Assembly (NCBI GenBank): GCA_002083825.1
Contig: DAZV01000019.1
Coordinates: 21,147-85,146 of the forward strand
Direction: 5' to 3'
Length of the DNA: 64,000 bases
From: Candidatus Sericytochromatia bacterium S15B-MN24 CBMW_12
GTDB lineage: Bacteria; Cyanobacteriota; Sericytochromatia; S15B-MN24; UBA4093
Shown here: positions 56,501 through 63,589 of the stretch, piece after piece
How the letters are laid out: each line of letters begins with the position of its first letter
Position numbering within the stretch: position 1 is the stretch's first letter
Position numbers and translations under genes: made by a program
Notes under the pieces: generated by a model
What the model saw: only the letters and a program-made list of their open reading frames with translations
The model's database searches: none
Told to the model about the DNA's origin: nothing

Positions 56501-56513
56501 CGCGACTTGACAT
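53508..56513 (-). CDS. Outer-membrane fusion: zinc-peptidase-like domain, beta-propeller, beta-barrel
   Basis: 1001 aa. Signal peptide 1-24 (ending TPARA). Residues about 30-300: peptidase_MA-like domain with HELTH at 129-133 and Glu165 in FLTEGLATLVQ as probable third zinc ligand. About 315-645: a TolB-like beta-propeller with repeated SPDG blades (WLPDGRLLYSRSD, VSPDGGRMVAIAN, WSPDGTRVLASAW, WSPDGGWIVYSSD, ISPDGRQVAFAGH). About 660-1001: barrel strands with MEYRFPLLELDRG and a terminal Phe, the outer-membrane insertion signal. An exported surface protease or receptor is likely; substrate unknown. Confidence 0.88.
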   Translation of the reverse strand: MSSRAVLLGLAALLFLGSLTPARAASSIDPDLKWYTASTPRFRIHYAAGLDAQAQDVARFAEAAFAELAPYLNSNPQLPIDIVLWDNVDSPFGFAFPYPSNTIKLHLAPTGEDYLAGRYDSYLRQLVAHELTHVLQFEVHGAPSNVANRVLGRVAYPNLLLPMFLTEGLATLVQNGHHKGGEHPLGDFGNQGDFAMMLRSAALENRLLSLDQVGSYGLSQWPSHRTPYLYGSYFCRFLIDRYGPQAPRQLFARYAERPFVGLNWAASEAASGKDLYALWSEFIAFLDESAKRQRQTILRNPLTESRALTTTGMSNRRPTWLPDGRLLYSRSDRHEPSSLRLLDPNTGGENPLLDLRAFGSFNLNKELSVDSPFGHGSLSPDGRYYWFSALHEVGRFNVFRDLYRLDLTSRTLRKLTHGARYGDPAVSPDGGRMVAIANGKGRQDLVLLDGEGRLIRPLTNETGYSQFSSLNWSPDGTRVLASAWRGESRDLYLLDPHSGALTSLGQDMATDVMPTWSPDGGWIVYSSDRTGVFNLYAHRVSDGRRFQLTNVLGGAFDPAISPDGRQVAFAGHSAKGYDLHVMPFDPENGIPVGDGPSMAFRIDGSLQPLTLPLSIPELPSEPAATASYQALTTLRPHAWLPSAGYDDRGLRLGGSTWGADLLNQHQWGASMGLGLASGRPSYALSYQNDQWLPRLSFKIADDSFPRELSLANSGRVQLWQRQQVAEASVRFPLNPDLGLTTMGDSLTGGLRLRALDRYGALNKGAFLQEDQWSAGLASEVDQVSSLPVEGNAQSVFVAWRHAGTYRPTFGVSTEEGEALGISYERGFGGTPIDRWLAEGRYYLRMTMQHHALAMRLIGGINSGSGEGDFGLGGFASSQISRTVGQDALGLWSQVPLRGFGTGSERGGRLLAASMEYRFPLLELDRGFFGEAPFLFQRLSGAFCYDLGTTAAGSGTLKHGIGLEARLQAELPLLPSEFRLGLFRGIGASGVFQPHVSLGLSF

Positions 56514-56670
56514 GGGTCTTGGCCTTTCATGGTCGTTGCGAATGGAACGGGGGGGATTCCACCCCGTCTCTCGGGGAGAGCCCTGGACGGCATGCTCTCG
56601 GAACGGGCACCCGACGTACCGATTTGTACCCGGATCGGGGGGATCCCGTCCCCGCTGGCCATGGAGAAAA

Positions 56671-56700
56671 GCCTTCTAAAGCCTTCTAAAGCCTTCTCTC
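56671..56700 (+). repeat. 10-bp tandem repeat, three copies
   Basis: GCCTTCTAAA twice, then GCCTTCTCTC. Confidence 0.7.
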
Positions 56701-56748
56701 GCAAGGGCGTGGTGAGGTCAGCCGCCGCATTTTCACAGGAACTTGTTC

Positions 56749-56794
56749 AGGCTCGTGCGAGGCCATCCATCGCTCGCAAGGCGTACCATGGTAG
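56749..56794 (+). repeat. Dispersed repeat, copy 1
   Basis: AGGCTCGTGCGAGGCC followed by a partly conserved stretch CGCTCGCAAGGCGTACCATG and GTAG. Same 16-bp core and similar tail at 59900-59946. The core contains the small inverted repeat CTCG/CGAG. Confidence 0.65.
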
Positions 56795-56895
56795 GGAAGG
56801 ATGGTCTGCATCGCGGAGCCTCCAGGCCGCCGATGGCAGCAAGGAAACCGATTCGAGCTGGGAATAAAGTGCTTGTGGCGAGAGGAGAATTTGAC

Positions 56896-58044
56896 ATGCG
56901 CACGACCCCCCTATCGCCGACATCGCGGATTCCTCTGTCCCCCACTCCTCCCTCCCCGACCGGCCGAAGCCATGCTCCGTGGCTTAATTCCGTCCAATTG
57001 GCCTGCATGCAGGTGCTGGTCTGCACCTTTTTTTGGGGTGCCTTTTACGTGCTCGGCAAGGTGGCGGTGTCGGAGGCCCCGCCGCTGGTGGTAGCCACGC
57101 TTCGCTTTCTCCTTGCCGGGGGCTTGCTGTTGGGGTTACTGGTGGTTCGCGAACCAGGTTTCCCCCGCCTGACGCGCCGGGATGCCGTTCTCATTTTCGG
57201 GCTCGGGTTCACGGGGGTTTTTGCCTTCAACGCCTTTACTTTTCAGGGTTTCCTTTATGCGCCTTCCTCGGACGCGGCCCTGATAAATCCTAGCTTGAAC
57301 CCCGTCATCACCGCGCTCTTGGCCACGGTCCTCTTCGGGGAGAGGCTGTGGCGCATGAAGATCTACGGAATGGGGCTGAGCATCATCGGGCTCGTCATTC
57401 TATTCGCAAGCCATGGTGCGGGCGAATCGGCGACCCCTTCCCATCGTTGGCTAGGAGACCTATTTTTCGTTCTCTCGGCAGTCGCCTGGAGTGCCTATAC
57501 GCTGCTCACGCGGGTTGCCCTCAAACGATTTTCCTCGCTCGCCCTGACCACCTACACCGCCATCGCGGGGCTTCTCATGCTGCTCCCGTTCTCAGCGCGC
57601 GATCTCGTTCAAGTCCCGTGGGCGGCGTTGAGTGGGCGCTTCTGGCTGTCCGTCGCCATGCTGGCGTTCCTATGCACCGTTCTCTCATTCCTGCTGTGGA
57701 ACGGAGCCATTCGGCGGGCGGGGGCTTCCCGAGCGGCGAGCTTCTTGCCACTGGTGCCCGTGTTCAGCCTCGCACTCGGAGCTATCGTGTTGCAGGAGGA
57801 ATTCACGCTCGTGCACGGCCTGGTCGTGGCATGCTCCATCGTCGGAGTTTCGTTGGCAAACAAACCCAAGCGCTTGCGAATCCACTACAAGGCCCGGCGA
57901 ACGATCAAGCGAGCGCGGATAGCCGCCGTTCGCGGGCTTTATCAGGTGGTTCCATCCAACGACCGCGTCGGGAAACCGTCGACCCCGCGCTTTACGAATC
58001 AACTCACGACGCCCAAAAGAAAAACCACCGGATTTCTGGGCTGA
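56896..58044 (+). CDS. EamA/DMT-superfamily permease
   Basis: 382 aa. Ten membrane helices in two EamA repeats (about 33-165 and 180-315): CTFFWGAFYVLGKVAVSEAPP, LATVLFGERLWRMKIYGMGLS, AVAWSAYTLLTRVALKRFSSLALTTY, SLALGAIVLQEEFTLVHGLVV. The family exports amino acids, nucleosides or other metabolites; substrate not predictable. A basic C-terminal tail of about 60 residues (KARRTIKRARIAAVRG ... TTPKRKTTGFLG) is unusual for the family. ATG 56896 has AGAGGAGA upstream; the frame runs further back without support. Confidence 0.92.
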   Translation: MRTTPLSPTSRIPLSPTPPSPTGRSHAPWLNSVQLACMQVLVCTFFWGAFYVLGKVAVSEAPPLVVATLRFLLAGGLLLGLLVVREPGFPRLTRRDAVLIFGLGFTGVFAFNAFTFQGFLYAPSSDAALINPSLNPVITALLATVLFGERLWRMKIYGMGLSIIGLVILFASHGAGESATPSHRWLGDLFFVLSAVAWSAYTLLTRVALKRFSSLALTTYTAIAGLLMLLPFSARDLVQVPWAALSGRFWLSVAMLAFLCTVLSFLLWNGAIRRAGASRAASFLPLVPVFSLALGAIVLQEEFTLVHGLVVACSIVGVSLANKPKRLRIHYKARRTIKRARIAAVRGLYQVVPSNDRVGKPSTPRFTNQLTTPKRKTTGFLG

Positions 58045-58084
58045 TCGAGGGTCCGCTCGGGTGCCCGGTCATCTCGTAGATACG

Positions 58085-58130
58085 GTTCGAGCGCTGCCGC
58101 CGTCGAGACCGACGGCGGCAGCGCTCGAAC
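58085..58130. terminator. Long hairpin between convergent genes
   Basis: Perfect 21-bp stem (58085-58105 with 58110-58130) and an AGAC loop. No U-tract on either side, but position between two gene ends supports a transcription-blocking or 3'-end-stabilising role. Confidence 0.7.
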
Positions 58131-58135
58131 GAAGG

Positions 58136-58693
58136 CTACTGGGGCAAGTACAGCTTGGGGGCCGCGGCCGCAGACGGCCATGACGGCGTCTCGAGGAAAA
58201 CAGTGTCGAGCCCGCCGAACCCGGCTTTATACTTCAGGACGAAGTCGCTCGCAAAGGTAATCTCGATCCCCTCCGTGCCGGTCCCGTGCTTGGTTGCGAC
58301 CGGCCCGCTCCAGGTGCCCACCCGATAGAAGTGCGACTCGGGATGGGTCGGATTGCTGGGAAGCTGAATAGGATCGCCCTGGACCACGTACAGGCCATGG
58401 TCGTTACCCAGCACCAATCGGCTGGCGAATTTGCGCGTGCCGCCCACCACGACCTGAACGATGTCGTTCCGGATGTCATGACCCAGCATGCGCTTGACGT
58501 GTGTCGTCGCAAACACGTAGCCGGAGTCCTCGAAGTACATGGTGGTGAATGAAATTTTATTCAAGGACTGAGCGTGCACCGAGTCCGTCGAGGCTGACCC
58601 GCTCGAGGGCGCATTGGCCGGAACTCCGCAGCCCGATAGCACGGACGCCGCCAAGATCAATCCCAGAACGTGATGGCGCTGAAGCACTTTCAT
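58136..58693 (-). CDS. Hypothetical lipoprotein
   Basis: 185 aa. Signal peptide with lipobox LSGC (Cys22). Mature part probably beta-rich (NKISFTTMYFEDSGYVFATTH; RKFASRLVLGNDHGLYVVQG; HFYRVGTWSGPVATKHG; GIEITFASDFVLKYKAGFG). Not recognised. GGGAG lies 9 nt before the ATG. Followed by an AT-rich spacer, then the next exported protein on the same strand. Confidence 0.75.
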   Translation of the reverse strand: MKVLQRHHVLGLILAASVLSGCGVPANAPSSGSASTDSVHAQSLNKISFTTMYFEDSGYVFATTHVKRMLGHDIRNDIVQVVVGGTRKFASRLVLGNDHGLYVVQGDPIQLPSNPTHPESHFYRVGTWSGPVATKHGTGTEGIEITFASDFVLKYKAGFGGLDTVFLETPSWPSAAAAPKLYLPQ

Positions 58694-58829
58694 TCAAATC
58701 ATCTCCCTCTCATCACAAGCCCTGGGCCTGCTACGAGTTTCTATCGGGAGAATGATCTAAAAGGTTTCTTAACTTTAAGTTATCATTTCCAAAATCTCGG
58801 CTTGAATTACTCGCTCGCCAGCTCGCCGA

Positions 58830-59405
58830 CTAGGGGGAAGAATTTGTCTGTAACTGGGCCGACGCCTTGCTGTCGATGGTGTGGTACACGTCGAAGAGGG
58901 ACCACCCGATGTAAGCCGTACCTGCAACCAAGCTAAGCAGTAGTCCCCCCGCCGGATGCTGGGCCAGAGCCGTACCCAATAGGGTACTTGCGGCTGCAAC
59001 CCCCGCGCCTCCGAGCCCGACCCCCAGGCCCCGCTGCGGATCTTGGCCGTACAAGTAGCCCGCGCTCGCGCCGATGGGGAACATGTAGATCAGGGTATTC
59101 CCGGCCATGACATAGGCCTGACCCTGCGACGCCATGGGATTGCTGCCAAGGGTAGCGAGGGTACCCCCTGTCGCCAAGACAGCGGCCGGGCCCAAGACAT
59201 TCAAGGCGACACCCGTCCAGGGATTCAGGCCGGGATCTCGCGAAATCGAAAGCTCCTTCGAGGCGAGGGAAGCCTCGCCCAAGGAATGGGCCTTCCGCTC
59301 GAAGGTCTGGGCAAAGGTTGTCTGCGTGGTTGCGAAGGCCGGAAACCCTAGTGCCGATGCGAGCGTAACCGCGGTAAGAGCGCTACACATGGGGAAAATA
59401 GCCAA
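58830..59405 (-). CDS. Hypothetical exported/membrane protein
   Basis: 191 aa from TTG 59405, chosen because AAAGGAG lies 8-9 nt upstream and a signal peptide starts exactly there (AIFPMCSALTAVTLASALGF, cleavage near FAT). Two or three further hydrophobic, Gly/Ala-rich segments follow (LNVLGPAAVLATGGTLATLG; GLGVGLGGAGVAAASTLLG; GGLLLSLVAGTAYIGWSLFDVY). No family recognised; the ending (GWSLFDVYHTIDSKASAQL) resembles the C-termini of small bacterial membrane proteins that carry a Tyr/His pair. A GTG at 59444 in frame is less likely. Confidence 0.65.
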   Translation of the reverse strand: MAIFPMCSALTAVTLASALGFPAFATTQTTFAQTFERKAHSLGEASLASKELSISRDPGLNPWTGVALNVLGPAAVLATGGTLATLGSNPMASQGQAYVMAGNTLIYMFPIGASAGYLYGQDPQRGLGVGLGGAGVAAASTLLGTALAQHPAGGLLLSLVAGTAYIGWSLFDVYHTIDSKASAQLQTNSSP

Positions 59406-59483
59406 GGCAGGGACTCCTTTTACGTGAATGGGCAGCTTCGTCACATCTAGTCTACTCCGCCCGCGTCGGCGAGGTAGATGTCG

Positions 59484-59681
59484 CTACTTCTTCTTGGTGC
59501 TGTGGTTCTTGTTCGCGCTTTGGGCCTTGCCGGAATAGCCCGATCGCCCACCCTTTTGCTGAAACGTCGACTCCCAGGGCTTGACGGTGAATGCCGGTGC
59601 CTTGGACTGTGGCTGCTTGTTAGGTGAAATCGGAGGCGTTGCTTGGGGCTTGGGCTGTTCGTTTTGTTCGCTATTGTCCAT
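59484..59681 (-). CDS. Small basic, low-complexity protein
   Basis: 65 aa, rich in Gln, Lys, Pro, Ser and Asn (NEQPKPQATPPISPNKQPQ; a Lys-rich end STKKK). Probably disordered; may bind nucleic acid. AGAGG lies about 8 nt before ATG 59681. No homology recognised, so its reality rests on the start signal and codon structure. Confidence 0.5.
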   Translation of the reverse strand: MDNSEQNEQPKPQATPPISPNKQPQSKAPAFTVKPWESTFQQKGGRSGYSGKAQSANKNHSTKKK

Positions 59682-59899
59682 TGAAAACCTCTTTTCCTCG
59701 CGACCGTGGTTTTCCGGTCCCGGCCCTGATGCTACCACGAAAAGGGAGCTGACCTGGGATCGGCGTCGGACGATGCACCGTATCCCCCTCATCAGCGAAT
59801 CCCGCGGGGGTGGCCAGGCTCAGGATGGCCGAAGTCAAACGATTGGCGGCCTGGTGTTGCTGAACCAAGGTCTCGACCAGATCGACCTGCCGGTTCGCT

Positions 59900-59946
59900 A
59901 GGCTCGTGCGAGGCCGGCCTTCGCCCGCAAAGCGTGTCATGAATAG
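59900..59946 (+). repeat. Dispersed repeat, copy 2
   Basis: AGGCTCGTGCGAGGCC followed by CGCCCGCAAAGCGTGTCATG and AATAG, matching 56749-56794 in the first 16 bp and most of the rest. Confidence 0.65.
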
Positions 59947-60109
59947 GGCTGGCGTCGATAGATCATTGGGACGGTAGACCTTGGTGCCCGAGGCCTATGC
60001 TAGACGGATGTCTCCGCCTGTGGCAATGTATCAAGATAGCCGCAAGGGAGAGGCCTCCGATGCTCCACAACGACCCAGCGACGCGTTTCTTGATGGGGCC
60101 GAACTGCGC

Positions 60110-60196
60110 GATGCGGCACCCGACATGGTTTTGGGCCGGACCTGGGATGACCGAACCACATACTGGAGCCGAGCAACGAGCAAACGAAGCTACGGG
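60110..60196 (+). pseudogene. Possible PAS-domain remnant
   Basis: In one plus frame: DAAPDMVLGRTWDDRTTYWS followed by RATSKRSYG, reminiscent of the PAS core 'LDAAPDAIIVRDxDGRITYWNRAAERLYG'. No complete domain or start is present. It lies just upstream of a PAS kinase on the same strand, so it may be a decayed extra domain or duplicate. Short match, low confidence. Confidence 0.25.
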
Positions 60197-60273
60197 TCGC
60201 TTTCCGAAGGGGGGGGCGAGATGCCATCTTACCGTTCGGGTAAGGCCGTTGTCCTATCGAGAGGCCGGAACTC

Positions 60274-61902
60274 ATGTCGACGAACGATACGCCAGCTGAA
60301 CTCGAACGCCTCCGAAGGCGGGTCGCTGAGCTCGAAGCCGAGCTGAGATCCTGCCGTGGAAAAGATGACGCCGTCTCGGACGACTCCGTTCCCTTCGGGA
60401 ACGGGAGCTGGTTGCACGGTATCATGCAGACGGTTCCAACGGCCCTCGCGGTCTTCGATCGAGACATGCACTACCTGGTCGCCAGTCGCCCTTGGGCCGA
60501 GGATTACGGCGTGGACCTGGACGCAATCCTCGGTCGATCGCACTATGAGGTGTTTCCGGAGAATTCGTCGGAATGGCGTGCCGTGCACCGACGCGTCTTG
60601 GAGGGAGCCACCGAACATGGGATTGAGCAACCCTTCCATCGAGCGGACGGTCGGATAGAGTTCATCAACTGGACCGCCACGCCATGGCGCGAACCCTCGG
60701 GCGTCATTGGCGGACTCATCCTCGTCTCCGAGCACGTGTCCTCCCAGGTCGAGACGATGGCGCGCCTCAAAGAGAGCGAGCGAAAGTTCCGAGCGATCTT
60801 CGATCACTCCTTCGAGTTCATCGGTGTCCTATCACCCGATGGAACGAACCTCGTCTCGAATCAATCCGCCTTGGACTCGGCGGGTGTCGATTCTCAATCG
60901 GTGATGGGCGTGCCGTTTTGGGAAACCCCCTGGTTCAGCCACTCACCGGAACTTCAAGAGCGTTTGAAGGCAGCCGTCGTGTCGGCAGCCAGGGGTGAGT
61001 TCGTGCGCTTCGAGGCGCAACATCCTACCCCGTCCGGCATGATCACGGTCGACTTCTCCCTCAAACCCGTCAAGGACGAGCATGGGCGAGTGGTGATGCT
61101 CATTCCCGAAGGTCGTGACATCACCGAGCTGAAGAATCTCGAACAACAGCTCAAGCAATCCTACGCGAAGCTCCAGGAAGTCGATCGGCTCAAGACCGTC
61201 TTCGTCAACGCGGTCTCACACGACTTGAGGACGCCCCTCACCTCGATCAAGGGCTATGTGGAGTTTCTGGAAGATGAGATTGGCGGCCCTCTGACCCCTC
61301 AGCAGCGCGAATTCATCTCGCAGCTCATGAAGGGAACCCAGCGGCTCGAGAACTTGGTGGACGACCTGCTCGACTTCGCCCGCTTCGAGGCGGGCACCTT
61401 CAGGCTCAAACTGGAGGATGTCGACCTTGCGGCAAAGGCTCGGGAGATCGCCGAGAGCCTGCGGCCGCAAGTTCAGGAAGCCAAGCTCGACCTCGAGACC
61501 GCTCTGCCCGCAGAGCCCCTCATGCTCCAGATGGACGCTCTGCGCATCGAGCGGGTGCTCACCAACCTCATCAACAACGCCATCAAGTTCACCCCCGAGG
61601 CGGGGAGGATCACGATCCGGGTCACGCGGGAATCAGAGCATGCGCGCTGCGAGATAGAGGACTCGGGGATCGGCATCGCCCCCGAGGATGCGCCGAGACT
61701 CTTCCAACGTTTCAGCCAGTTGCAGGATGGTTCGGCGAAGGGCGGCACAGGGCAGGGGCTGAGCATCAGCAAGACCATCGTCGAGGCCCACGAGGGCCAG
61801 ATCGGGGTGCGAAGCAAGGGCCAAGGCAATGGCTCGACCTTCTGGTTCACTCTGCCGCTGAGCCAGGAAGGAACCGAGTCCGGAACGAAGGGGCTATGGT
61901 GA
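60274..61902 (+). CDS. PAS-PAS histidine kinase
   Basis: 542 aa, soluble. Short coiled-coil start (AELERLRRRVAELEAELRS), PAS1 about 48-165 (LAVFDRDMHYLVAS ... GRSHYEVFPENSSEW), PAS2 about 170-290 (FRAIFDHSFEFIGVLSPDG), HisKA with His316 (VSHDLRTPLTSIKGYVEFL), ATPase domain with NLINNAIKFTPEAG, DSGIGIAPEDAPRLF, GTGQGLSISKTIVEAHEG and NGSTFWFTLPL. The G2-type box has Gln for Leu (GTGQGL). No adjacent response regulator. Start preceded by GAGAGG about 10 nt upstream. Confidence 0.93.
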   Translation: MSTNDTPAELERLRRRVAELEAELRSCRGKDDAVSDDSVPFGNGSWLHGIMQTVPTALAVFDRDMHYLVASRPWAEDYGVDLDAILGRSHYEVFPENSSEWRAVHRRVLEGATEHGIEQPFHRADGRIEFINWTATPWREPSGVIGGLILVSEHVSSQVETMARLKESERKFRAIFDHSFEFIGVLSPDGTNLVSNQSALDSAGVDSQSVMGVPFWETPWFSHSPELQERLKAAVVSAARGEFVRFEAQHPTPSGMITVDFSLKPVKDEHGRVVMLIPEGRDITELKNLEQQLKQSYAKLQEVDRLKTVFVNAVSHDLRTPLTSIKGYVEFLEDEIGGPLTPQQREFISQLMKGTQRLENLVDDLLDFARFEAGTFRLKLEDVDLAAKAREIAESLRPQVQEAKLDLETALPAEPLMLQMDALRIERVLTNLINNAIKFTPEAGRITIRVTRESEHARCEIEDSGIGIAPEDAPRLFQRFSQLQDGSAKGGTGQGLSISKTIVEAHEGQIGVRSKGQGNGSTFWFTLPLSQEGTESGTKGLW

Positions 61903-61956
61903 CCGCCGAGCTAGGGTATTTCAGGGGGCTGCGCGCTCTTGACCCGGTATCCGGCG

Positions 61957-62190
61957 TTAGGCGCCGATGACCCGCGCCTCAAGGGCTTGCAGCTCCTTGA
62001 GAAGATCTGCCATCGAGTTGGCCGTGTCGCGAATGTACTCGCCGAGGGATGCGACGGCCTGCGCCCGGTCATGGTCGTGATGCCAGCAGGAACAGTTTGA
62101 GAGTGCCCGCCCGGCAGCAACCAGGCTCATCATGCACTGCTCGTACCGGGTGCGCTTCTCGGCGACTTCAGCCAGGGCGTTCATGATCAT
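61957..62190 (-). CDS. Small protein with a Cys/His-rich motif
   Basis: 77 aa from ATG 62190 (AAGGAG 8 nt upstream). Helical, with a central NCSCWHHDHDRAQ (about residues 32-44) that could bind metal, and EYIRDTANSMADLLKELQALE after it. The leader has TGATGAGAATTAATCGCA (62207-62224), faintly like a Fur site. Not recognised; perhaps a small metal-binding or regulatory protein. Confidence 0.6.
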   Translation of the reverse strand: MIMNALAEVAEKRTRYEQCMMSLVAAGRALSNCSCWHHDHDRAQAVASLGEYIRDTANSMADLLKELQALEARVIGA

Positions 62191-62340
62191 CGAAGGACTC
62201 CTTTTGCTGATGAGAATTAATCGCAACTAGGGGTAGTGTAGCTGCTAACCGATATTCCCGCAAGAGGTTTGCTCGTGCGTTCGATGGCGCGGTCATGGTC
62301 ACGGCAAGCGCCATCCCACCGCAACCCAAAGCACACAGGC

Positions 62341-62366
62341 TATAATCAGTTCAGAATTACCTGAAC
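62341..62366 (+). promoter_or_regulatory. -10 box and operator-like palindrome before the dehydrogenase
   Basis: TATAAT at 62341-62346 followed by the inverted repeat GTTCAG/CTGAAC (62349-62354, 62361-62366), 29 bp before the GTG start. Looks like a repressor site over the transcription start. No clear -35 box. Confidence 0.5.
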
Positions 62367-62394
62367 GGTTACCACGGATAGATGGAGCAAAGAA

Positions 62395-63381
62395 GTGAAA
62401 GCGATTGTCTACGAGCGCTACGGCCCGCCCGACGTCCTCGATCTGAAGGAGATCGCCAAACCCACGCCGAAGGACGACGAAGTCCTGATCGAGGTGTATG
62501 CGACGACAGTGACGTCCGGAGACGCCAGGATGCGAGCCCTGAGAGTGCCTGCAGGCATGGAGCTCTTCGCGCGGCTGAGTTTGGGGGTCTTCGGACCACG
62601 ACGCCAGATCCTGGGATTCGAGTTGTCTGGCGTGGTATCGGCGATCGGTAAGAGCGTGACCCGGTTCGAGGTGGGGGATCCGGTCTTCGGGACGCCCGGC
62701 CTCGGCTTGGGGTGCTATGCCGAGTACCGCGCGATGCCCGAAGGCGGAGTGCTCGCAAGGAAGCCGGAGAACTTGACGTTCGAGCAGGCCGCCGCGATGT
62801 GCTTCGGCGGAACGACCGCGCTCGACTTCTTCCGGAGGGGGAAGCTCCAGAGCGGAGAACGGCTGCTCGTCAACGGCGCCTCCGGATCCGTGGGGACCGC
62901 CGCGATCCAACTCGCCAAGCACTTCGGAGCGCATGTCACCGGGGTTTGCAGCACCGAGAACCTCGAACTCGTGCTCTCGCTGGGGGCCGACGCCGTGATC
63001 GACTACAAACGGGAGGACTTCACGCGCAACGGTGAGACCTACGACCTGATCATGGACACGGCCGGCACGGCCTCGTTCTCCCGCGTCAAGGGCTCGCTCA
63101 ATAAGGGCGGACGCCTCCTCATCGTCACGGGCCGGGTTTCGGACATGCTCGCTGCGCCCTGGGTGAACGCGACGACCGACAAGCGGATCGTCGCCGACAT
63201 GGCCGGCGAAAAGGCCGAGGACGTGCGCCTCCTCGCGGAACTGGCGAAGACGGGGAAGTATGTACCGGCCATCGACCGCACGTTTCCGCTCAAGCGCATC
63301 GCCGAGGCACATGCCTACGTCGACGAGGGGCACAAGAAGGGGAATGTCGTGATCACGGTTGGAGGCGGTAGCGCGACGTAG
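62395..63381 (+). CDS. NAD(P)-dependent quinone-oxidoreductase-type dehydrogenase (MDR)
   Basis: 328 aa from GTG 62395 (GGAG upstream). Zinc-less medium-chain dehydrogenase: VYERYGPPDVLDLKEIAKP, GFELSGVVSAIGKSVTRFEVGDPVFG, AAAMCFGGTTALDFF, NGASGSVGTAAIQLAKHFGAHVTGVCS as the nucleotide fold, and FPLKRIAEAHAYVDEGHKKGNVVITV at the end. Reduces quinones or enones with NAD(P)H; substrate not predictable. The palindrome at its promoter suggests a local regulator. Confidence 0.93.
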   Translation: MKAIVYERYGPPDVLDLKEIAKPTPKDDEVLIEVYATTVTSGDARMRALRVPAGMELFARLSLGVFGPRRQILGFELSGVVSAIGKSVTRFEVGDPVFGTPGLGLGCYAEYRAMPEGGVLARKPENLTFEQAAAMCFGGTTALDFFRRGKLQSGERLLVNGASGSVGTAAIQLAKHFGAHVTGVCSTENLELVLSLGADAVIDYKREDFTRNGETYDLIMDTAGTASFSRVKGSLNKGGRLLIVTGRVSDMLAAPWVNATTDKRIVADMAGEKAEDVRLLAELAKTGKYVPAIDRTFPLKRIAEAHAYVDEGHKKGNVVITVGGGSAT

Positions 63382-63511
63382 GCATGTGTCTCGGCAACAT
63401 GCAGGTAAGCGAACGCCGCTAAAATTCCGTGAGCTGGGAGTATCGGCCAAGGTGGCCGCCCAGCACGGGAATGGCGAGTGGGCAGCTGCGGCTGCGCAGG
63501 CCATAAGGCCA

Positions 63512-63542
63512 GGGGTTCCCGCGGTCGAGTCGCGGGAACCCC
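63512..63542 (-). terminator. Second terminator-like hairpin
   Basis: Perfect 12-bp stem GGGGTTCCCGCG/CGCGGGAACCCC with a 7-nt loop. In the minus direction it follows the hairpin at 63555-63580 and the run GGTGTTTTTGG. Confidence 0.6.
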
Positions 63543-63554
63543 AAAAACACCAAT

Positions 63555-63580
63555 CCCCGCCGAGCTTGCGCTCTGCGGGG
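63555..63580 (-). terminator. Terminator for a minus-strand transcript
   Basis: Minus strand: CCCCGC, then GAGC-GCAA-GCTC, then GCGGGG, followed by ATTGGTGTTTTTGG. A bulged GC-rich hairpin with a GNRA loop and U-rich tail, so it ends a transcript coming from beyond 63600. Confidence 0.7.
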
Positions 63581-63589
63581 TTTGCTGCT

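Larger units (their letters stand above)
56514..56895. other. Intergenic region with short repeats
   Basis: 382 bp between divergent genes. Contains a 10-bp tandem repeat (56671-56700) and one copy of a dispersed repeat (56749-56794). No open frame in it looks like a gene, and no confident promoter was found. Confidence 0.5.
59682..60273. other. Intergenic region with a dispersed repeat and a PAS remnant
   Basis: 592 bp between divergent genes. It contains the second copy of the AGGCTCGTGCGAGGCC repeat (59900-59946) and a PAS-like fragment (60110-60196). The open frames across it overlap one another and show no start signal; I do not call a gene. Confidence 0.5.

Noticed and set aside
59981..60346. 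Open frame of 121 codons upstream of the PAS kinase
   Set aside because: No ribosome site, overlaps the kinase start in another frame; only a short PAS-like stretch was kept as a possible remnant.
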